This document shows, in pieces, positions 22,590 to 31,075 of a DNA stretch of 64,000 bases. The translations under genes were made by a program, and so were the position numbers. This stretch comes from Terfezia claveryi. Its lineage: Eukaryota > Ascomycota > Pezizomycetes > Pezizales > Pezizaceae. How positions within the stretch are numbered: the first letter of the stretch is position 1; each line of letters starts with the position of its first letter. The stretch lies in assembly GCA_015179025.1 (NCBI GenBank), contig WHUX01000036.1:186001-250000 (forward strand), given 5' to 3'. Below the pieces are notes generated by a model. The model worked only from the letters and a program-made list of their open reading frames with translations. It searched no databases and had not been told where the DNA came from.

Positions 22590-22985
22590 CTGTACCTCCC
22601 TAGGCACACATCAGCCTCTTACGCCTCTTACCCTCAGCCTAGCCTCTTACCCTCAGCCGAGCCTCTTACCCTCAGCTAGGTGTGGGGACTGGGAACCGAA
22701 GATTGGGATATGAAGGAACACGGTGGGATTTGCGTGGTGAATGCGTCTTTTTGATTTGTAACTCCTGCATTATGAGCTCCAAGTGTTCATCGTAGTGTTC
22801 CTTTGAGCCGCCCTATTGACACTTGGGGGCTCAAAAGGAACACTACGATGAACACTTGGAGCTCATAATTCAGGATCTACAGGCTTGTGAAAATTCAAAT
22901 CATAAATAGTAGTACCCACGGAGGAGTTGGCTATCCCCTGTGGCTTTTAGCCCTGCAATCTAACACTTGGAGGAGTTTGTGGTAC
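22590..22985. repeat. Left inverted repeat flanking the recombinase gene
   Basis: Pieces of this stretch (CCTCCCTAGGCACA...GCCTCTTACCCTCAGCC, then GGTGGGATTTGCGTGGTGAATGCGTC, then TAAATAGT...GGCTATCCCCTGTGGC...CACTTGGAGGAG) recur in reverse complement and in the same order at about 25960-26130. Between the second and third pieces this copy is interrupted by the palindrome at 22763-22875. GCCTCTTACCCTCAGC is also repeated in tandem here. Confidence 0.7.
22763..22875. repeat. Palindromic insertion with about 47-bp arms
   Basis: The left arm runs from TCCTGCATTATGAGCTCC to CCTTTGAGCC (22763-22809) and the right arm is its near-exact reverse complement (22828-22875). It interrupts the left inverted repeat: the right copy at 25.96-26.13 kb lacks it. 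It is thus a recent MITE-like insertion. Confidence 0.8.
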
Positions 22986-23078
22986 ATGTTCTTGTATACA
23001 GAGTTATAAATAGTAGTACCCTAAAAATATCACGATGTGTATATTGCTAAGAATACGATAACGCATGCACCCAAATTT

Positions 23079-24881
23079 CTACCACCTCCATTCATTATCT
23101 GAAAAATAAGTCCATCGCTTACCACCGTCATCGTCATCATGATCGTCATCATCATCGCTTCCTTTTACGGGTGAAGGACTCATGGCTTCTCGTCTTCCAG
23201 CCTTTTTTGTCTTTGTTTTCCCAAACTTGAGGGCTTCCTCTAAAGCGGACAGCGCTACTGCCAGTTCATAGAACAGGCCTTTCTCGAACATTTCACGTAT
23301 CCCCGCTGGTAAGGTGAACTCGCGCTCGCCTGGGTCCTCCTGCACTTCCCCCTCCAGTTGTGATTTGATTGCCTTATCGTCAGATGTCTTGAAGTGAGCT
23401 TGCCGAGCCTGCTCCAGTACTCTCGCACTTTCCGCCTTCGTCCTTGCACAAAGCTTTTTGGCTAATCGGGACCTCCTCTGCCTCATATTTGTGGGTGCGT
23501 AACGTGTATCCCTGTATACCCTAACCAACTCAGCCGTATAACTGTCAAGCTCCGCCTGAACCTCTCGTATCCATGGTGTTCTCTCAACCTTCTTTACTTC
23601 ATCTTTAGTTAGCTCCCGGGGGGCCGTATGATCCATTCCGAGAGATATATCTACAGTATTTCTCTGTGGTTCTTTTCGGAGATAGGCCGCTTGTGTATCC
23701 ACCCCAACATTTTGGGATATATAGTGTTGTTCGAATACAGCGCTATCGTGATGTCCCAAAATCTGGTTTCTTTGTGCGCTCGTAGCAACGCCTACGAGCA
23801 TCAGTCCAGGCTCGAGGATTGCCCAATGAAAGAACTTACCCTCAAGCATATTCGCTGCGCCTCTTCGGAACGCATAAGGTGTTGCAATCACAGGGAAACC
23901 TGCTCCAATGCACAACTGCTTAAGCTGCTCACGAAGGTCGTTCGCAGTGAATTCTCCCTCCGTCACTGCACCTGGTTTCGTGACTTTCCTAAAAAGACAT
24001 TTGTCTAACACCGAGGGCTTCAACCTCAACTCGAGAGAATTCTTGGCATTTGGTATTTTGAGCTCTTGGAGCTGAGTTGGGCAAGTCACGGCCACAAATG
24101 CCTGATCCCTAAATGCCAATGCAAGAAACAATACCACAGGGCAGTATATCAGAGGTACTTGGTTATATAAAGTGAATATCTTAGGAGAGCTCCCCTTAGA
24201 TTTTCGAGCTGTAATATCAAGACGCCATTCGCTCTGATCCCCCACAGCCACCCAGATGAGTCGGCAATCCCGATATTTAATTCCCCCAAACTTGTAATCG
24301 CCATCAACAACTGAGCTTGGACGGGACGCAGTATAGGCCAAAAGTTGAATCAAGAGAGCACACTGAATACGGAGTCGCGCATGTGGGAATGTAGCGAAGG
24401 TCCAAATGAATTCCAAAAGCTTACGAAAATCGTCCAATTTGCAGACTGGCTTTGGCTTGGGGGGTTTCAACCGTGGCCTTAATTGGAAATTCACATAGTC
24501 GTTTACTTGCTTTGTGACATCAAATGGCAATGATATTTTCTGGTGTTTGATGTACATCCGAAAGTAGCTCCACATGGTTCTAAGCGTTGATTCAGATATA
24601 TTTCGAGAATCGCATATCCATGTAAGGAAAGCTATAATTTGAGCAGAGCCACATTCGGTAAGATACGAACTGTATTTGGCCGCATCTAAGTCCCGATATT
24701 TCAAGTATCTGTATATCATAAGTTTCATTCTAGTACATAGTTATGGTTCGTACCTAAGCCATGCGGTTTCAACTACCTTGAGTTGTTTTTCAGTTGCTGG
24801 GGACATATGTTTCGGAACCCCATCTGTTTGTATGGCCCTCTCAAGCTGTTCATAGTAGCTAGGAGATCGAAACTCAGTCAT
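23079..24881 (-). pseudogene. DUF3435-like tyrosine recombinase (Starship-captain type), one in-frame stop
   Basis: A single minus-strand frame runs from an ATG at 24881 (or 25010) to 23079, broken only by TAA at 24743-24741. Reading on in the same frame gives ATG at 24728 and 549 residues. In that part I see LLAYTASRPSSVV (catalytic Arg at 136), IFTLYNQVPLIYCPVVLFLALAF, PYAFRRGAANMLEG (Tyr285-x-x-Arg288), SAQRNQILGHHDSAV (His326/327) and HYISQNVGVDTQAAYL (candidate nucleophile Tyr336). This order of motifs is that of fungal DUF3435 recombinases. A 48-nt GTAAGT...CGTAG intron (23839-23792) probably removes an inserted segment after MLEG. The C-terminus is acidic (DDDDDHDDDD). The stop is consistent with one CAA-to-TAA change, so the gene is either freshly dead or expressed from 24728. 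Confidence 0.75.
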
Positions 24882-25050
24882 CGTGTTGTTTACGTTTGAT
24901 AAATGATGAGGTGTAATCTGTAGTCTTATATGGGTGTGATTTACCGTTTCATTGACGTCCGTGGCTTTGCGGGGCTGATGCGCACTACAGACGATGCGCA
25001 CTGCAGACATTTAAAAATCAGCAGATAATCCATCATTTCCCCACAATAAT

Positions 25051-25599
25051 ATGATAACTTGCATACCTCCTTGCATATCCGATAATACGGATACCGATAA
25101 CCTTCTATTTGTTTCGATATATTGTTTTGTTCATCTCATTCTGTTCTTAGTCGTTTTTTCAATTTTGTCACATGAGCCACCTTCAAGGTTGGTCATTTGT
25201 TTCCTTCCCAATGTATTGGAATCTAATATTGTGGTAGCACTTAGTACATTTTACGTTTTAACTCACGAAAATTCCGTTGTCATAGGGTATAGACCCAGCA
25301 GCAATTTCCACTTGACGTCCAAGATTCAGAGCAACAATTTCCAAAATGAGGATGAGGATTATTATACTTGCGAATGGCATTACGAAACCAACATTCTGGC
25401 AGCCAAGATTCATTTCAGCTATGCCAAAAAGGTACTCGAGACCCAGAGTGTCAAAAACCTAATTCGACAGCTTGAAGGCGGATCTCATTACAAAGAATTT
25501 CTGCGAGAGGAAGTGTGGGGAATGTTAAATCAGCTTGATATGGAGGTTTGGCTGGAACTATTTCAATCAGTTGCTTACTTGATTATTTTTACGGAGTAA
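25051..25599 (+). CDS. Hypothetical protein, partly repeat-derived
   Basis: Open frame of 182 residues from an ATG, divergent from the recombinase. Residues 1-90 overlap a dispersed repeat (see 25076-25320) and are mostly hydrophobic. Residues about 90-182 (EDEDYYTCEWHYETNILAAKIHFSYAKKVLETQSVKNLIRQLEGG, then VWLELFQSVAYLIIF) look more protein-like. I do not recognise it; it may be chance or a relic. Confidence 0.3.
   Translation: MITCIPPCISDNTDTDNLLFVSIYCFVHLILFLVVFSILSHEPPSRLVICFLPNVLESNIVVALSTFYVLTHENSVVIGYRPSSNFHLTSKIQSNNFQNEDEDYYTCEWHYETNILAAKIHFSYAKKVLETQSVKNLIRQLEGGSHYKEFLREEVWGMLNQLDMEVWLELFQSVAYLIIFTE
25076..25320. repeat. Dispersed repeat, inverted relative of 30.2-30.41 kb
   Basis: The order ATATATTG...TTTCGATATATTGTTTTGTTC, CATTCTGTTCTTAG, AATTTTGTCACATGAGCC, GTAGCACTTAGTAC appears in reverse complement at about 30235-30400. 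A third partial match (GGTGGCTCATGTGACAAAATTGAAAAA) occurs at about 63632. The copies are diverged but colinear. Confidence 0.65.
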
Positions 25600-25959
25600 T
25601 ACCATGGCATGAGAAATGTATAATGATACCAACTAAGCTTGTTTCCAATACATATCTACTCCAGTAATACCAGTTTTAGAATCAAAGTGCGTCACGAATC
25701 GTGAAAGAGTCCCTAAAAATGCGAACTCGCTCAAGATCTTATGTTTGATGGAAATTTTACTATGACTAAGCACAGGTAAAAATGCCATATTGCATTCGTG
25801 GTGGATTTTTTTAATTGTGAAAGGTCCCTAAAAATGCGAAGTCGTTCACGAATCGTGAAGGATCTCTCATATCAGAGTGTTCAAGAATCGTGAGCAATAG
25901 TGCGTCACGAATCGTGAAAGAGTCCCTAAAAATGCAAAGTCACGCCATATCAAAAACAT

Positions 25960-26130
25960 ACCACTCCTCCAAGTGTTGCTAAAGGCCACAGGGGATAGCC
26001 AAACTATTTATGATTTAAAAGACGCATTCACCGCGCAAATCCCACCCTATTCCTTCACTTCAATTACCCAATCCCCGTCGGCTGGAGGGTAAGAGGCGAT
26101 ATGTGCCTATGTATGTACCTGGGGGAGATA
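25960..26130. repeat. Right inverted repeat flanking the recombinase gene
   Basis: Contains CTCCTCCAAGTGTT...GGCCACAGGGGATAGCC, GACGCATTCACCGCGCAAATC, GGAGGGTAAGAGGCG and TGTGCCTA...GGTACCT in the reverse order and orientation of 22.59-22.98 kb. Just upstream (25690-25920) the palindrome GTCACGAATCGTGAA and CCCTAAAAATGC occur in several copies. Confidence 0.7.
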
Positions 26131-26149
26131 CATGGCATCTGACCACCTG

Positions 26150-26480
26150 ACCCCAGGTGGCGGAACCAAGTGCTGGATTCCTCTCTTTTCTGAGGGTCAT
26201 CCTCTGTGGGGTTGCCGCGGAAACAGCGTGGGGCCAACCAAGATGTACCTTGGGGGAGGTACAGGGCATCGGACCTCCGGACCCAGGTGGCGGAACCAAG
26301 TGCTGGATTCCTCTCTCTTTTCTGGGGGTCATCCTCTGTGGGGTTTCCGCGGAAACAGCGTGGGGCCAACCAAGATGTACCTTGGGGGAGGTACAGGGCA
26401 TCGGACCTCCGGACCCAGGTGGCAGATCCAAGTGCTGGATTCCTCTGGAATCTCGTGCAGGGAATCATCCTGCTTTTTTT
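26150..26480. repeat. Tandem repeat, period about 130 bp
   Basis: CAGGTGGCGGAACCAAGTGC begins copies at 26154 and 26284, with a variant at 26416; each copy contains CCGCGGAAACAGCGTGGGGC. There are about 2.5 copies. The open frames across it differ between copies and are not genes. A degenerate piece (GGTGGCCGATCCAAGTGCTAG) occurs near 42270. Confidence 0.85.
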
Positions 26481-27157
26481 CCGAATTTTGAGGAGTTATC
26501 GAACCCGGATTGAGGGCAGGGTAAAAAAGTTGGAGGAGGTCAAGGTTGACAAGGTGGAGGAGGTGTACGTGATTAGGAGGCATGAGCAGGACCTGATGTC
26601 AAACGAGATGGCATAGAACTAGGTATCGTGAAGAAGAAGAGGAAAGGAAATAGGCAGGAGGGACCGGCCTCTTTTATAGAGTTCCAAGCTTCAGTATGTC
26701 CTCGATGACACTAACCCATCGCGAACTTACCTAAACAGGATTGCTCAACACTTTGCTTTGCCGGGTTGCCGTTTCTGAATAGGTATAGTGACCTCCACCA
26801 ACATTGGTACCCAAGCCAACTGTTATATAGCTGTTCTCCTATATTGTATCCGTAACCACTGTATAAACCATGTATGAGCTAGTATGTTACTGAATGCCCT
26901 CACGCAGGAAACATCAGGGTAAGCCTCGGAAGCGCTAACCCGAATGAACCACTGCATATTTCATATCTCGGGTTTGTGAAGAACTTTTGGCTAACCCGAA
27001 TGAACCACAGCGTATTACATATCTCGGGTTTGTGAAGAACTTTTGGGGGCCCCAGGCTCTTCGGCCGCAATTGCCATTTCAGTCACCATGAAATAGACTA
27101 CTTAAATGTACTTGATTCCACCTCAAAAACTCCTTTTCCAATCCCAAGCCTCGAATC
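26481..27157. repeat. Unclassified repeat-rich stretch with a 64-bp tandem duplication
   Basis: At about 26933-27045 a unit CTAACCCGAATGAACCAC...ATCTCGGGTTTGTGAAGAACTTTTGG is present twice. Each unit has AACCCGA and TCGGGTT in inverted orientation. No gene recognised. Confidence 0.6.
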
Positions 27158-28332
27158 ATGTACCCAACACGACCCCCAGCCAAAGCTCAGAACTTCATGC
27201 CCCGCGCTCTCATGCCCCGCGCTCTGAGCAAAGCCTCCACTACCGGTATGCATCGCATAGTCAAGATTGCTCGCAACAACCGTGGACCATCAACCGGTTC
27301 AACCCCAAAAGTTGAGAAAACTGGAACCACATGTTGTCCACGCCGCAAGACGTTTTCACAGAACAACTTCGATTCTCTTCACCTGTGGCAAATTGTTCAG
27401 GAGTGCTTTTTATTTCTTCTTGAGTGCCAATGCACAAATCCTCCACCACTTCCCCTCCCTGATAATATCCCACCGATTGTCCAGCCAGTGGTACAGTTGC
27501 TCTCTGGTAAACCTACATCGGCGTTGCAACAACCCTGCATTATCACGAATGAATTAATATCCCTTTGGCCACCCATAAGGTTCACACAACCCAAAACGCT
27601 TGTGGGCGCCTCCTGGGCGGAAAATGTGGTTCCAAGGCACTTCGGATCGATGAGCATTATGGTTGGCGTCAATGTCCCGGTGCTTTATGTTGATTTTTTT
27701 CTTCGGATCTTGGAAATGATAATTAGTCCAAATTTGCCTGGGTTCGCTGCTTTGAGCCATCTTTCAAATACAATATGCAACATTCCAGGCCCCCTTGGTA
27801 TAAATTCCACTCTGGCGGACATTGTATCCAGTATTATGGATCACCTTAAATTCAACGATCAGAAAGCAAGGCGGGAGGTGTGGATGGCATGTATGCGGGT
27901 AGGTCAGCAAACATGTGTCTTGAATTGTTTGTGTAATTCATATCAAACCTTGGACCTCTCTCCCTTGTTGGCAGTCGAGGGCAAATAAGTTCAGTGATTA
28001 TTTCTTAGCTAGGATGGGCTTTCTGGTAGGGGTACTATCATAGGGTATCTACGAATCGGGGGTGCCAACCCTAATTGGCTACGAAGGGACATGTTTTGTA
28101 TCAAATGGGGACGCAATTTTCTCTTCCAGTGCAAGTAAAAAAAATAGTAACTTCCAGTGAATCTCCGACAGCGATTTGCGTTATTCTGAAAAACCTTACC
28201 CCAGCGAAGGTAGCCTGCCAAGAACAATTGACCCGTGTTTCTATTTCTGGCCTCTCAGACAAACTCGGTTGGTTTTGGAGCTTAAGGGAAATCTCGCGGG
28301 GTGATATAAAGAAAATTGCTCGGTTACCCTGA
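27158..28332 (+). CDS. Hypothetical protein, possibly two or three exons
   Basis: The first open frame, 27158-27988 (276 residues), starts with a basic segment (MPRALMPRALSK...KIARNNRGP) and continues through a Leu/Pro-rich region to NDQKARREVWMACMRVGQQTCVLNCLCNSYQTLDLSPLLA. Downstream, frames reading SGRGTIIGYLRIGGANPNWLRRDMF (about 28020-28130) and SPTAICVILKNLTPAKVACQEQLTRVSISGLSDKLGWFWSLREI (to 28332) look coding and may be further exons, but I cannot fix the junctions. I recognise no family. The C-terminal half could be a small globular domain. The extent is uncertain. Confidence 0.4.
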
Positions 28333-28612
28333 GTCTACGTGCCCTTTCTGTTTTCTGTCAGCAATTATGTCAGCAAGGGCCTTCGGCAACGCTAACCTAT
28401 CTAGCCTCAAATGCTACATCGTTGTTGTCATCTTGTTATCTGTCAGCAATTCTGTCAGCAAGGGCCTTCGGGAACGCTAACCATCTAGAGTGTGTTAGGC
28501 CAAATCACAATAAATCAAATGCTGATCATTTGATCTTCCACAAACCTTCGGGAACGCTAACCTACTGCATCATTTTGATCTTCCACCCACTCTCACATAT
28601 CCACGTTGTACA
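28333..28612. repeat. Short direct repeats
   Basis: GTCAGCAA(T/G)...GTCAGCAAGGGCCTTCGG(C/G)AACGCTAACC is repeated at about 28360 and 28440, with a third partial copy at about 28543. The phrase resembles GGAAGCGCTAACC at 26928. No gene. Confidence 0.55.
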
Positions 28613-28975
28613 TTAGCTCTTTGATAAACGTAATAAAATGCAGGTGGAGCAGAGTGGGGGCTTCAGGCCAAACCTTTCCCTCCTGGGATGATGGTCCCAC
28701 CTCAAAACCAACATCCCACCACGGCGGCACACATCGCATTGCAAGATGCGTGTATCACTGCCGATGATCGGGTAATGCTTCGGAGCCAGCTTGCCTCTCC
28801 TCGTGAACACAACAAACGCATGTCTGTGCGAACATCCAATGCGCCCCACCACAGCTGCATGTTCACCACAGATTGGACAGGGGTCAGCACAGCCAGCTGA
28901 TACAACTTTAGAAGCAAGTTTGCCAATAAAGGAGCTGTACATCCGTACATCGTACACCAGTACACCAGTACACAT
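28613..28975 (-). CDS. Small cysteine-rich hypothetical protein
   Basis: 120 residues from an ATG at 28975. Cys/His pairs (CADPCPICGEHAAVVGRIGC, then CDVCRRGG and CSTCILL) could bind zinc. A strongly basic HHPRRERFG segment follows the second pair. The family is not recognised. It is divergent from the Zn2Cys6 gene starting at 29030; the 54-bp space between them is full of GTACACCAGTACAC repeats. It may be a chance frame, but the Cys spacing is suggestive. Confidence 0.35.
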   Translation of the reverse strand: MCTGVLVYDVRMYSSFIGKLASKVVSAGCADPCPICGEHAAVVGRIGCSHRHAFVVFTRRGKLAPKHYPIIGSDTRILQCDVCRRGGMLVLRWDHHPRRERFGLKPPLCSTCILLRLSKS

Positions 28976-29029
28976 TCTTTAGAAGCAAGTTTGCATCGTA
29001 CACCAGTACACTAGTACACATATCTCATC

Positions 29030-30097
29030 ATGACGAAATCTTGGAGGCCAAGATCTCAGAATGGATGTATGAATTGCAAGAAGAAGAAGATTAAGGCATG
29101 TATATCTGGTGTAATCATTGGATCTATCTGCTAATTTACTACAGTGTGACGAAATCCACCCTCGATGTCAATATTGTGTGAGACGAGGCCATGCATGCAC
29201 TTACCCTCAGATTCGCCAAATTTTTTTCGTGAAACCGGTGGTGATTGCTCAGTCTCAAACCAGCGTTCTCGATTGTTCGGGCAGGCTTGGTGATAGCGGT
29301 CTGCTGCCCGATATGGTTGGACGTCCAATTCCTGGACATTATATGGCTGATATGGCTGGATATGGGATTCCTGGACAAGAGATGGCTGGACATATTGCTG
29401 GACCCCCGCCGGATTTGTTGGCGTAGGTGTAAGCCCATCTCCACATTTTCACATGCTGACTGGCTTAGGGCTAAGGTAGCATGCAACGCTTGCGTAGGGC
29501 ACCCAGATCGTGTGACCCAATTGGAAACAGAAGTCAAGCAGCTTCGGGAGTTATTGTTAAGCCTCAGTGGAAGTGAGGATCATCATTTAGAAACGTGCAA
29601 TTCAATGGAGGAAGGCGCTGGATATTTTCACCAACAGCTTAATCTCGCTGGAAGTCAGGAAGGGGCTGGAATTTTTGGTATAGGTGAAGGAACAGATTCT
29701 TTAGCAACGTGCAATTCAATGGAGGAAGGGGCTGGATATTTTCACCAACAGCTTACGATTGGAGAGCACCCATTTAATCTCGCTGGAAGTCAGGAAGGGG
29801 CTGGAATTTTTTGTATAGGTGAAGGAATAGATTCTTACCCATTTAAAGTGAGGCATATACTCTGACATTTGTTACTCTATTTGTTACTAGGCTAACAATA
29901 CCAAGGACCCAGGTGTGGAGTCTGCGCAGACTCAAGATATGCATCGCCGACTAGAAGAACTAACAGAAGAAAATGAACGACTGAAACTCTTATTGGTAGA
30001 ACAACAGGGGATGAAGGAAGAATTAGAATGGCTAGGGCGGGAGAATAAGGCCATGAAAGACAAGCTCCAAATTATTTCTGGCTTGTTGAATGAATGA
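29030..30097 (+). CDS. Zn(II)2Cys6 transcription-factor-like protein with GC-AG intron
   Basis: Four exons, 29030-29095, 29145-29422, 29469-29847 and 29891-30097, total 930 nt and 309 residues. Joining exons 1 and 2 gives NGCMNCKKKKIKCDEIHPRCQYCVRRGHACTY, a complete fungal binuclear zinc cluster with six cysteines (C-x2-C-x6-C-x5-C-x2-C-x6-C). The first intron starts with GC (AAG|GCATGT) and ends ACAG; it falls just before the third Cys, a common intron site in this family. A Gly/Met-rich linker follows, then a duplicated segment (TCNSMEEGAGYFHQQL, twice) and a C-terminal coiled coil (RRLEELTEENERLKLLLVEQQ). The fungal-specific middle homology domain is absent, so this is a small regulator of unknown target. 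It sits between inverted repeat copies (25.1 and 30.2-30.4 kb). Confidence 0.8.
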
Positions 30098-30199
30098 GGG
30101 TGGTGTAAATGTTAGATATTCTGTCGATAATCTCTCGTCACTTCTTTTGGCAGCATTTCTTGTAATCTCGTGCCAAGACTTGTCTCCTCTACCCGGTAA

Positions 30200-30412
30200 T
30201 TGGTATTCTACTCTGGAGTTAAAGAATCAAACTGAGTATCATTTTGTACTAAGTGCTACTACCACATTATTAGATTTCAATACTATTGGAAATGAAAACA
30301 GAGAACGTGGCTCATGTGACAAAATTGTAAAAAACGACAAGAACAGAATGAGATAAAAAAAACAATATATCGAAACAAATAGAAGGTTATGGGTATCCGG
30401 ATTAGTGGTGAT
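30200..30412. repeat. Inverted, diverged copy of the 25.08-25.32 kb repeat
   Basis: TTTTGTACTAAGTGCTAC, GTGGCTCATGTGACAAAATTG, AAGAACAGAATGAGAT and AACAATATATCGAAACAAATAG occur here in the reverse order and orientation of 25.08-25.32 kb. The two copies flank about 4.9 kb containing the hypothetical gene at 27.2 kb and the zinc-cluster gene. Confidence 0.65.
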
Positions 30413-30509
30413 AAATATTGCTTGGCGCGTGGAGCTTGGCGTCGGAGCCTATAATCAGGCTATATAAATGTATACCTTCTCTGCCTGGAGCCTCAACTTC
30501 AAAGCCTCG

Positions 30510-31061
30510 ATGGAACAATCACCCCCCACCATCAACGATAAACAATCACCCCCCGCCATCGACGATATTGGCCTTGTCAAACCTGCCCCAGCAGTGATGG
30601 AAGCCCCTCCCGTCGAACCCACTCCGACAGTGGAAGCCACTGGGACAGCATGGGTGCGACCCACAGCTGGCAGTGGAAGACACCCTAGTAAAAAGGCTTT
30701 AGCAGAATCTATGGGGATGGCCATAGAGACGTATAATAGCTTGCTGGTGAGTCTCCAATTCTTATGTCTTGGTGTGTAACTGACACATGCGCAGAGCTTA
30801 GGCAGGATAGCAATCCAAGACCCTGCAAACGCGGATATCTTGACTTCTTGGACGTCAGGTGAACGTGTCCAATGGGTCTCAGTCGATCCGAGTGCTAAGG
30901 AGCGCTGCTATAATAAGCTCAAGGAGCTTGTGAAAGAGCACACAAAAATAGTGGATCACGGCAATGCATGTGGGAAGATTGAGGACTCAGGGATTCAAGA
31001 CCACTTCATCCATGCTGGGTGGAAACGGATCAGGGGATATAAGAAGTCGAAGTCGAAATAA
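30510..31061 (+). CDS. Small unknown protein, RPSKK family (copy 2, open)
   Basis: Exons 30510-30746 and 30795-31061 (intron GTGAGT...GCGCAG) give 167 residues. An in-frame upstream ATG at 30468 would add 14. It has a Pro/Thr-rich N-terminus, then SGRHPSKKALAESMGMAIETYNSLL, then SLGRIAIQDPANADILTSW, ERCYNKLKELVKEHTKIV and HFIHAGWKRIRGYKKSKSK. The exon layout, the intron position and the motif order match the gene at 20309-20787, although identity is low. That argues for selection on a shared fold rather than recent copying. Its 3' end lies 14 bp from the convergent folylpolyglutamate synthase gene. Confidence 0.65.
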
Positions 31062-31075
31062 TATGTATACAATAA

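Noticed and set aside
24729..24752. 24-nt GTACGA...CTAG segment as an intron that would remove the recombinase stop
   Set aside because: Too short for a fungal spliceosomal intron and without room for a branch point; a point nonsense change is simpler.
18223..25010. A complete Starship with the recombinase as captain and 18-23 kb as cargo
   Set aside because: The gene direction would fit, but no matching short end repeats or target duplications could be identified, and the nearby sequence is better explained by separate repeat blocks.
26060..26616. Overlapping 118-136 residue frames on both strands
   Set aside because: All run across the 130-bp tandem repeat, change frame between copies and resemble nothing; treated as repeat.
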